From Candidatus Trichofilum aggregatum (lineage in GTDB: Bacteria; Chloroflexota; Anaerolineae; Promineifilales; Promineifilaceae): a DNA stretch of 64,000 nt. The notes under the pieces are model-generated. The model did no database searches. It was not told where the DNA came from and saw only the letters and a program-made list of their open reading frames with translations. The stretch is from contig JADJUV010000009.1 in assembly GCA_016716885.1 (NCBI GenBank), positions 24,690-88,689 of the forward strand, read 5' to 3'. Below are positions 55,479 through 62,631 of the stretch, one piece after another. Position 1 is the first letter of the stretch; each line of letters begins with the position of its first letter. A program made the translations under genes and the position numbers.

Positions 55479-57428
55479 TTACACTCCCAGGTCGTCCGCG
55501 ACCCAGGCCATGTTGGTGGATTCTAGCGTGGCGCGGGTGGGCACACCCTGGTTATCCCAACCGGCCTGCTCAAAGTACATATCTAACCCAGTGCTCAATT
55601 CGGCCTGATCCAGGATGATGCCATCACTTCTACCCCCTGTAAGCGCCTGACGGAACATCTTTTTGGGCAGGGTGTCCTGATCCCGGTTCAGTCCTTCGCG
55701 GGCGTTGTAGGCCCGCATCAGGTTGAGCCGTCGCCGCCCGATTTCCTGAATTTCGTCCACACTGACATCCCAGCCGGTAGCCGCGCTCATCAGTTCGGCC
55801 ATGTCTTGGGGGCCATACAGTTGCCAGCCGGGGCCGTAGACAAATTGGCAGACGCTGATGGTGTCGGCACTGCTGTAGTTATATTGGGTTTTGAGGGCGA
55901 ACTCCACTTTTTCAGCGTTGAGGACCTTGGTGGGCTGCGGCCGCGTCAAACCAATTGGTGCCAAAAATCGTTTCGCGCCAGGGGCTTCAGGTGTACCTTC
56001 GTAAGTTTTGGGATGGTACATCGGGTCATGTTCCGACGATTGGTGGTCGGCCCCAAACGGGTTGACGGCATAGATGAGGGCCAGACTACGCTTGACCTGG
56101 GGCATGTGCGCCGGAAACTCCTGCCCTTTGACCGTCATCAAGTGTTCGTGCCCTTTGCCCAGATAATCGGCGGCTTTGGCTGACCCCATGGCCAGAGCAT
56201 CGCCGATGCCTTCTCGCTTGAGCGTTTTCTCTAAAATGGCGATCATGCCTTCGGCGTTGCCAAAACGGAGATCAATACCATCTAGCTCTTCCTGGGTGAA
56301 GACACCATGCTCATAACAATCCATGGCCCAGGCCAGGGTTGCCCCGCAGGAGATGGTGTCTACGCCGTACTCGTTGCATAACTGGTTGGCGTAGGTGATG
56401 GCGTGTAAATCTTCAATGCCACAGTAGGAGCCGAAGGTAGCGATGGTTTCGTACTCGGGGCCACCATATTCCGGGACGAGGGGGACGCCTTTCCACTCCG
56501 TTTCGACGACGCGTTTACAGCGAACGATACAGGCATAGCAGGTGTCGCGGCCCAGTTTGTCCTGATTCCCTGCTTCCGCGCCGCGCAGGAGTTCATCGTA
56601 GAGCCGTTCGCCGCTGATGAGGTTGGCGGTAGCCATGACACCTGCATCCCAGTTGTTGGTGGGCAGGCCACCGGCGCCATGATTAGCCATGACGGTGTCG
56701 GCGGTGCCATATTTGCCGAACAGTTCCATATCGCTACCAGGGAACTCACCGGCTCCTTTTTTGGACAGGGCGGCCAGACGGCTTTTGTCGGCGGGGGTGA
56801 CTTTACCGCGGCCGCGTACCACAATCGCCTTCAACTTTTTGCTACCCATGACCGCGCCCACCCCGGTGCGGCCCCAGGCCCGGTTCGCCATGTTCATCAC
56901 GGCGGCAAAGTTAGACAATTTTTCCCCGGCTGGCCCAACCTGGGCGATTTCCACTTTTTTGTCGCCCAATTCGGCTTTGAGGGCTTCATCCACGGCGAAG
57001 GTGGTCTGGCCCCACAGGTGGGAGGCGTCGCGCAGTTCGGCCTTGCCATCTTCAATCCAGAGATAAACGGGGGTTGCGGCCGCGCCCTTGACCACAATGG
57101 CATCAAATCCGGCTCGTTTTAGCTCGGCGGGCCAGAAACCACCCGCCTGGCTATCGGCCGCGCCGCCACTGCTGGGGGATTTGCAGGTGAGGGTGCAACG
57201 GCTCTGCCCACTGACAGCCATGCCGGTGGGGGCACTCAGGGCAAACACCATCGTGTTTTCCGGGCCGAGGGCATCGGCTCCTTTGGGGGTGTTTTTCCAC
57301 AGGTAGTACAACCCCATCAGACTCCCACCCACGTATTGGCGATAAAACGCCTCGGTAGGTTGTTCCACCTCAAGGGTCTGGTTGGTCAGATCAACGTGCA
57401 AAACTTTTCCGGCATATCCGTGTAGCAT
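55479..57428 (-). CDS. aor: aldehyde ferredoxin oxidoreductase (tungsten pterin enzyme family)
   Basis: The 649 residues start GYAGKVLHVDLTNQTLEVEQ and show GPENTMVFALSAPTGMAVSG, KSPSSGGAADSQAGG, GPAGEKLSNFAAVMNMANRAWGRTG-type pterin contacts, and the cluster ligands CYACIVRC (about 295) with a later Cys in DTISCGATLAW. These bind one [4Fe-4S] cluster and a bis-pterin tungsten or molybdenum. It oxidises aldehydes to acids with ferredoxin. It starts with ATG at 57428, with AAAGGAG upstream. No MoaD-like or ferredoxin gene is adjacent. Its presence suggests at least part-time anaerobic metabolism; the substrate is unknown. Confidence 0.93.
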   Translation of the reverse strand: MLHGYAGKVLHVDLTNQTLEVEQPTEAFYRQYVGGSLMGLYYLWKNTPKGADALGPENTMVFALSAPTGMAVSGQSRCTLTCKSPSSGGAADSQAGGFWPAELKRAGFDAIVVKGAAATPVYLWIEDGKAELRDASHLWGQTTFAVDEALKAELGDKKVEIAQVGPAGEKLSNFAAVMNMANRAWGRTGVGAVMGSKKLKAIVVRGRGKVTPADKSRLAALSKKGAGEFPGSDMELFGKYGTADTVMANHGAGGLPTNNWDAGVMATANLISGERLYDELLRGAEAGNQDKLGRDTCYACIVRCKRVVETEWKGVPLVPEYGGPEYETIATFGSYCGIEDLHAITYANQLCNEYGVDTISCGATLAWAMDCYEHGVFTQEELDGIDLRFGNAEGMIAILEKTLKREGIGDALAMGSAKAADYLGKGHEHLMTVKGQEFPAHMPQVKRSLALIYAVNPFGADHQSSEHDPMYHPKTYEGTPEAPGAKRFLAPIGLTRPQPTKVLNAEKVEFALKTQYNYSSADTISVCQFVYGPGWQLYGPQDMAELMSAATGWDVSVDEIQEIGRRRLNLMRAYNAREGLNRDQDTLPKKMFRQALTGGRSDGIILDQAELSTGLDMYFEQAGWDNQGVPTRATLESTNMAWVADDLGV

Positions 57429-57490
57429 GACTCACTCCTTTGGTTAATGGGCAAATGGCACTGATAGCCTGATTGTATTCTGTTGATCAC

Positions 57491-57621
57491 TCAGCTACAA
57501 AAGGTAAAGGGGCGCGGCGCGACCAAAGTCACATTCTCAACCGTCGGTGTCTCAGCTAACTGGGGTGTACAGCCCGCCAGGATAAACCATACCAGCAACC
57601 AGAAGACCTTTTCATCATCAT
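57491..57621 (-). pseudogene. possible small lipoprotein gene with a one-base frameshift
   Basis: After GAGGG, ATG ATG ATG AAA starts a frame that changes a few codons later. In the shifted frame FWLLVWFILAGCTPQLAET is a convincing lipobox peptide that ends at TGA 57491. One extra A in the A4 run (57609-57612) would give a 43-residue lipoprotein. Very short, so low confidence. It overlaps no other gene. Confidence 0.35.
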
Positions 57622-57626
57622 GCCCT

Positions 57627-58619
57627 CTAATTTTCTCTGTGCTCCTCTGTGCCTTCTCCGTGCATCTCTGTGTTCCTCTCTAGCTCCATCTTCTTTAACC
57701 GGTACAACATCTCTTGCGTTAACTGCCGGTGTTTGCTGGCAATATCCGCCTGGATACCGAAGAGGAGAATAAGAACCCCGGCCACGAACAACCCGGAACC
57801 AATGGTGATGGATTGGGTGTGGCGGGCCACGCCGGACTGCTCGGTGAGGACGAAGTAGAAAAAGCGGAGCCAGGAGCCTATCCCCACCAGCAGAAAGGGC
57901 AAAGAAATGTAACCAAAGGTGCGTAACGGCTCATAAAAGGCATAAACGCGCAAGATGGTGCTGGCCTGGGCCTTCATAAAATGCCACATGTTCTTTTGTA
58001 AACGCGAAGGCCGCTCTGTCTGGTTGGTCTGGATGGGCACACTGACGATGGTCAGCCCCATCTTGCCCGCCTGGATGATGGTTTCCAGGGTGTAGCTGAA
58101 GCGGGAGAGGATGTTGAGCCGCAAGGCCGCTTCCCGCGAGTAAGCCCGGAAGCCACTGACGGCATCGGGCACGGTGGTGCCGCTGATGTTACGCACGACG
58201 TGGCTACCGGCTTTCTGGAACAGCTTTTTCAGGGGGGAAAAGTGGGGAATGGTTTGCACCTGCCGGTCGCCAATGACAATATCGGCCTCGCCGCGCAGGA
58301 TAGGGGCGACGAGATCGGCGATGTAGTGGGCGGGGTATTGGTTGTCGGCGTCGGTGTTGACGATGATGTCGGCTCCCTGGCGCAGGCATTCATCCAGGCC
58401 CACCTGGAAGGCACGGGCGAGGCCCTGCCACTGTTTGTGCCGGATGATGTGGTGGACGCCGAGAGATGCGGCCGCGTTCCCCGTCCCATCCGTACTGCCA
58501 TCATCTATCACCAGAATTTCTATCTGGTCAATACCAGGAATGTGGGTAGGCAAATCCGCCAGGACAGTGGGCAGTGAGTCTGCTTCGTTGAGACAGGGAA
58601 TTTGAATAATTAGTTTCAC
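57627..58619 (-). CDS. family 2 glycosyltransferase with C-terminal membrane helices
   Basis: The 330 residues have a GT2 domain: IIQIPCLNEADSLPTVLADL, VIDDGSTDGTG, NTDADNQYPAHYI and SGFRAYSREAAL, then two helices (YISLPFLLVGIGSWL, SGLFVAGVLILLFGI). It resembles dolichol-phosphate-mannose-synthase-like enzymes that load polyprenyl phosphate with sugar. I start at the GTG 58619, since GGGGA lies at correct distance; that site belongs to the 122-bp repeat unit. The last 20 residues (MHGEGTEEHREN) are encoded by another spacer-type repeat, so both ends of the gene touch repeat DNA. Confidence 0.88.
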   Translation of the reverse strand: MKLIIQIPCLNEADSLPTVLADLPTHIPGIDQIEILVIDDGSTDGTGNAAASLGVHHIIRHKQWQGLARAFQVGLDECLRQGADIIVNTDADNQYPAHYIADLVAPILRGEADIVIGDRQVQTIPHFSPLKKLFQKAGSHVVRNISGTTVPDAVSGFRAYSREAALRLNILSRFSYTLETIIQAGKMGLTIVSVPIQTNQTERPSRLQKNMWHFMKAQASTILRVYAFYEPLRTFGYISLPFLLVGIGSWLRFFYFVLTEQSGVARHTQSITIGSGLFVAGVLILLFGIQADIASKHRQLTQEMLYRLKKMELERNTEMHGEGTEEHREN

Positions 58620-58622
58620 AAG

Positions 58623-58866
58623 AGTTCCCCATGAGCGGGTGCTCACCAAGATGAATGAAAATTTATCCACAGATGACACAGATTCACACAGATTTTTCTT
58701 TTCTCTGCGTTCTCTGCGTCTCTGCGGTTCGTTATTTTCGTAGAAGTTCCCCATGAGCGGGCGCTCACCAAGATGAATGAAAATTTATCCACAGATGACA
58801 CAGATTCACACAGATTTTTCTTTTCTTTGCGTTCTCTGCGTCTCTGCGGTTCGTTATTTTCGTAGG
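58623..58866. repeat. 122-bp unit in two tandem copies
   Basis: The units at 58623-58744 and 58745-58866 are nearly identical: AGTTCCCCATGAGCGGG, GATGAATGAAAATTTATCC, ACAGATTCACACAGATTTTT and GCGGTTCGTTATTTTCGTAG. A single rearranged copy lies at 17735-17935. No gene is in 58867-59017. Confidence 0.85.
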
Positions 58867-59017
58867 AGCGATTTTAACGCAGGCGTGGGGTGAGGGCGAG
58901 AGAGCATGAGAGGCCAATGATGGTTATCTGGCAAATGGGGCCAGGGGTAGAAATGGCCTCTGTTTTCTGCTACTATGATGAGGCTTAGGTTGGTCTGTTT
59001 CACGATGGGAGAAAGTA

Positions 59018-60964
59018 ATGAATCGGAACCATTCGCAAACACAGGCACAGAAAAAATCCCCCCCTACGCGGCCGCATACCCCCACCACGACACAACTACC
59101 AGAAATTGAACCTTCTGCGGCCGCGAACCAGGCCAAACAGTTCCTCTCCCCCGATGCCCCCCATATCCTGGCACTACAACGCACGATGGGCAACAAGGCC
59201 ATCCAACGCCTCATCGCCCAACGACAGAGCAAAGCCCAACGCCATTGGATGCCCGGTGAACCAGAAGAAGTGCAGGCGATGCCGGCCATTCAGCGTCATT
59301 GGATGCCCGGTGAGCCGGAAGAAGTACAAGCCAAACGCGCCCAACGGGAAGCCAGCGAAGATGAACGCCAGGAAACACCCGATTTGCCCCGAGTCGCCCT
59401 GAGTCGTGGCTTTGGTGTGCCCGGTCATCTCCAACGGCGGGCTATGTTACGTGAGACGGTTAGCCAGAACTTATGGGGCAACGCGGCCGCGACGCGCACT
59501 ATCCAAGCAGAGAAAAAAGAGGAAGGTGGGTCAGATACTCAGACTCCGGCTGTTTTTACTGGGCCTATCACTTTCGATCAAACTGAACTCCCCGCCGATG
59601 GCAAAGCCATCGTTCAGGGCGTGGCGAAATGGACGCCGCCCACCCGGGCTGTCAAATGGGGCTTTGTGGGCAATGATTATGGCAGTACGGTAACAGACAC
59701 AGGGCAAGTGAAGGTTGGCGACAACACCCAGGGCAATGAGAGCGTCAAACTCCAGGTCAAGGCGGAAGATGCGGCGGATGGGTCAGCATTTACCACCGGC
59801 TTCATGACCCTGTACGAGGCCAAGTTCTTCCAGGCCAAACTGGATTTCCCCAAATTTGCGGCCGCGACCCACAGTTTTCCCAACTTCACCATCGGCCTCA
59901 ACGGCAAATTCGACATGGATTATCAGCCCGCTGCCCAGCGGGCCGACGCCACGATTAAAGTTAAGTTCGCCTTCCCGGATGAGGATTTATCCAAAATGGG
60001 GATGGGTCAAATAGTCAGTACTATCATCAGCCAGATAGAGCGCCAGCAGAAATTTATCAGCCAGATTGCCGCCCAATGGAGCGGCCGCTACCAGTTCAAA
60101 AATGTACGCGAACCACAAAGCATCTGGGGCAAGCTGAACCCGGTAGATGTGAAAGTGAATGTCATCCCCGTCACCAGCGGCCAACATTTCACCGTTAATC
60201 TGTACTCCAAGACCAAAGGGCGGGCCAATGTAGGCGGTGGACAGGTTCATATGTTTGCCGGAAGTGATGTGCCTAAACCAGCTTTCAACCCGGGCACGGC
60301 CCAGGGTGAATTGACACGAGTGCGGCGAAATACACCGACCCCCATTTTGTTTGCCAATAATTCCGCCGATGTGCCAGGCGACGCGGCCGCGAAACTCCAA
60401 TTCCTCGGCACCTACCTCAGCCGCATCCATAACCCCAAATTTGACGTCACTATCGTCGGCCATGCCAGTGCCACCGGTCAAAAAACCCATAATGAGAAAC
60501 TTTCCGAACAACGCGCACAAAACGTATCTGCTATCCTCACTGGAGCAGGGGCTGGGCATCACAAAATCCAGCCCAGTGGTGTAGGACAAGCCGGAGCCGA
60601 TGCGACAGAACAATGGCGTAAAGTCGAAATCACCAGTGACACGCCCCCTGGTTGGCAAAATATGCAGGACACAACCGCCCACGAATTTGGGCACATGATC
60701 GGTCTCGGGGACGAGTACATGGGGGATGATCCCACGCAGACGTTAGCGACGCATCACGCTCTGGTCGCCAAAGCTTTCGGCAAAGATTATGCCGATCAGG
60801 TCGCTAAACGAGGTGACACAGACTACGCCAGTGTGATGGAAGGTGGCGACGATGTGCGTATTCAGCATTACGTTACCTTCTGGTCGGCCCTGGCTGAGGC
60901 CACCCAAAAAGCCGCTCTACCCGATCCCAAGTTCGGCTACGACGATTGGAAATTCATTGGCTAA
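59018..60964 (+). CDS. DUF4157-type leader protein with OmpA-like and HExxH zincin domains (putative injected effector)
   Basis: The 648 residues have LALQRTMGNKAIQRLIAQ at 51-68, the leader of DUF4157-type proteins linked to contractile injection systems. Then QRHWMPGEPEEVQA occurs twice (about 73-106), an LQRR region, and beta domains at about 165-270. An OmpA-like domain covers about 445-545 (ILFANNSADVPGDAAA, VTIVGHASATG, LSEQRAQNVSAIL). A metalloprotease motif TAHEFGHMIGLGDEYMGD sits near 553-570. The order leader, binding domain, protease suggests an exported effector or spike cargo. The target is unknown. ATG 59018 has GAGAAAG upstream. The DUF4157 catalytic motif itself is not present. 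Confidence 0.7.
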   Translation: MNRNHSQTQAQKKSPPTRPHTPTTTQLPEIEPSAAANQAKQFLSPDAPHILALQRTMGNKAIQRLIAQRQSKAQRHWMPGEPEEVQAMPAIQRHWMPGEPEEVQAKRAQREASEDERQETPDLPRVALSRGFGVPGHLQRRAMLRETVSQNLWGNAAATRTIQAEKKEEGGSDTQTPAVFTGPITFDQTELPADGKAIVQGVAKWTPPTRAVKWGFVGNDYGSTVTDTGQVKVGDNTQGNESVKLQVKAEDAADGSAFTTGFMTLYEAKFFQAKLDFPKFAAATHSFPNFTIGLNGKFDMDYQPAAQRADATIKVKFAFPDEDLSKMGMGQIVSTIISQIERQQKFISQIAAQWSGRYQFKNVREPQSIWGKLNPVDVKVNVIPVTSGQHFTVNLYSKTKGRANVGGGQVHMFAGSDVPKPAFNPGTAQGELTRVRRNTPTPILFANNSADVPGDAAAKLQFLGTYLSRIHNPKFDVTIVGHASATGQKTHNEKLSEQRAQNVSAILTGAGAGHHKIQPSGVGQAGADATEQWRKVEITSDTPPGWQNMQDTTAHEFGHMIGLGDEYMGDDPTQTLATHHALVAKAFGKDYADQVAKRGDTDYASVMEGGDDVRIQHYVTFWSALAEATQKAALPDPKFGYDDWKFIG

Positions 60965-61036
60965 ACCCTTTCAATGGGGGGGGGCTTTGTCTCATAACCG
61001 GGCTTCCAGGCAAAGCCCGGCCCCTCAAAACAATTC

Positions 61037-61489
61037 ATGACCTTAAAAGACGACACCCATTTAGATGTTCGTTTACAACGGCGTGACACATCGCCGTTAC
61101 CGGATGGTGTTTGGTTACGCTTCCAGGCCATTAACCGGGGCAAAGACCCATCCTACAATTACCGCTGGCAGTTACATGAAGATGGTCATTGGTTTAATGC
61201 CTGGCATTCGGGCGATACCAGCGACTGGCAGACCCCTTTTGATACGCCCTTACCTGATCAACCTACAGCCGAGCTACCGGCAACCCTCATGCACCAAATT
61301 CGGGAACAGTTATTACTGGCCCAATTTATGACCCAACCCCCTTTCCAGCAGGATAAAACGGTTGAAGATGGCAGTTATTATGTTGTGACGGCACAACATG
61401 ATGGGCAAACCCACGAAGTCATCTACAATGCCGTCTCCCCCCCGCCTGTCCCCTTTCTGGAAAAAATCGTACATCAATATGGCTACTAA
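61037..61489 (+). CDS. unknown protein beside the effector genes
   Basis: The 150 residues match no family I know. The first 60 look beta-rich (LDVRLQRRDTSPLPDGVWLR, YRWQLHEDGHWFNAWHSGD), then a helix (ATLMHQIREQLLLAQFM) and DGSYYVVTAQHDGQTHEVIY. No signal peptide, so cytoplasmic: an immunity protein or adaptor are possibilities from context only. The stop overlaps the next gene's start by 11 bases. A short hairpin CCGGGCTT/AAGCCCGG (61000-61022) precedes it. Confidence 0.75.
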   Translation: MTLKDDTHLDVRLQRRDTSPLPDGVWLRFQAINRGKDPSYNYRWQLHEDGHWFNAWHSGDTSDWQTPFDTPLPDQPTAELPATLMHQIREQLLLAQFMTQPPFQQDKTVEDGSYYVVTAQHDGQTHEVIYNAVSPPPVPFLEKIVHQYGY

Positions 61490-62585
61490 TCATTCTGCTC
61501 CCTGGGCCAGCATCTCTGCCAGCATTATTCCCCTGGAGCCACGACAAATGGGGTATCAAGAGGCCATAGCGTCCCCTTGTGTCTCGTGTGGCACGGCTCC
61601 ATGTTGCACCCATCTGCCTCTGCATACGTTTAAGATTACGAACTTGCTGGAACTGGATCATGCCATTTATTTACTCAATTTTGATCGTATTCAACTGGGG
61701 TTATCGGCTTCCGGGGAGTGGAGTGTGTATTACACGCACCCCTGCCGCTTTCTGAGCCGCCAAGATTTCACCTGTACGGTGCATAATACCCCAGCCCAAC
61801 CGCAAATTTGTGTGCATTACAACCCCTACAACTGCTGGTATAAGCGGGTGTTTACCCAGAGTGTCAGTCAGGAATTCCTCATGATTGATCGGGAGCGGAT
61901 GGAATTTATTCTGCAACATATTGTTCTGGATGAGAACCGGCAGATAGCCGCTGTGCCTGATTGGCAGAGCATGGTTATGGCGATGGCCGATATGGGTAGC
62001 CAGGTCAATAGCCGCACGATAGAACCAGATTTGCAGGATGAGGCTTTGCGTCAGTGGGAAGACCTGGTTTTACAGGAATCACCCACCCCCGATCCGGCTC
62101 CCCCGAAAAATTATGAGGCCATGCAGAACCCCTGTTCCGGTTGTGCTGCCTATTGCTGTAAAACGCTGGTCTTTCCTCACGGCTTCCCTACGACTGCCAG
62201 CAATCTGGACTATTACCGCTTCTGTCTAGGGTTCCCCGGCGTTGAATTGGGCATCACCGATGCCGGTTGGTCGGTGATTGTCAAAACGACATGCCGTCAC
62301 CTGACTGAGGATAATCGTTGTGGAATATATGGAGAGGCATCGCGGCCGCTTATTTGCAAATATTACGACGCTCTAAAATGTACCTACCGGGGCCAGTTTG
62401 GCCTGCCACGCCCGGACAATTTCCTGCGTGTTCGCCTGGAACAATTCCCCTGGCTGACAGAATGTTTTCCCTTTGATGATCAGGGCAATATCATCGCCAT
62501 GCCCACCAGCCAACAAGCGCGAGAGCATATCGAGAGCCGCTGGCAAGAGGCGGGGCGACTTCAAGTTATTCAACCCCTGGCCTAA
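61479..62585 (+). CDS. tandem YkgJ-type cysteine-cluster protein
   Basis: The 368 residues hold two copies of the YkgJ Zn/Fe-binding fold. The first has CVSCGTAPCCTH (about 30-40), CRFLSRQDFTC and CVHYNPYNC. The second has CSGCAAYCCK (about 215-225), CRHLTEDNRCGIYGEASRP and CKYYDALKC. YkgJ proteins usually have one cluster; function is poorly known. It starts inside the previous gene and lies between two leader-type effectors, so a role in their maturation or metal loading is worth testing. I chose ATG 61479 over an earlier in-frame start inside the neighbour. Confidence 0.85.
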   Translation: MATNHSAPWASISASIIPLEPRQMGYQEAIASPCVSCGTAPCCTHLPLHTFKITNLLELDHAIYLLNFDRIQLGLSASGEWSVYYTHPCRFLSRQDFTCTVHNTPAQPQICVHYNPYNCWYKRVFTQSVSQEFLMIDRERMEFILQHIVLDENRQIAAVPDWQSMVMAMADMGSQVNSRTIEPDLQDEALRQWEDLVLQESPTPDPAPPKNYEAMQNPCSGCAAYCCKTLVFPHGFPTTASNLDYYRFCLGFPGVELGITDAGWSVIVKTTCRHLTEDNRCGIYGEASRPLICKYYDALKCTYRGQFGLPRPDNFLRVRLEQFPWLTECFPFDDQGNIIAMPTSQQAREHIESRWQEAGRLQVIQPLA

Positions 62586-62631
62586 ACCTCTAATAACGTT
62601 GCGTTTAACAGTCACTATACTTCCCTTCTTT

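Noticed and set aside
57483..57683. Plus-strand 66-codon frame
   Set aside because: It crosses repeat words at the end of the GT2 gene; the minus-strand lipobox reading is more protein-like.
58623..58866. CRISPR array
   Set aside because: Only two long, nearly identical units with no distinct spacers; no cas genes in the window.
59018..60964. True DUF4157 metalloprotease
   Set aside because: The leader is similar, but the DUF4157 core is not seen; the HExxH is at the C-terminus after an OmpA domain.
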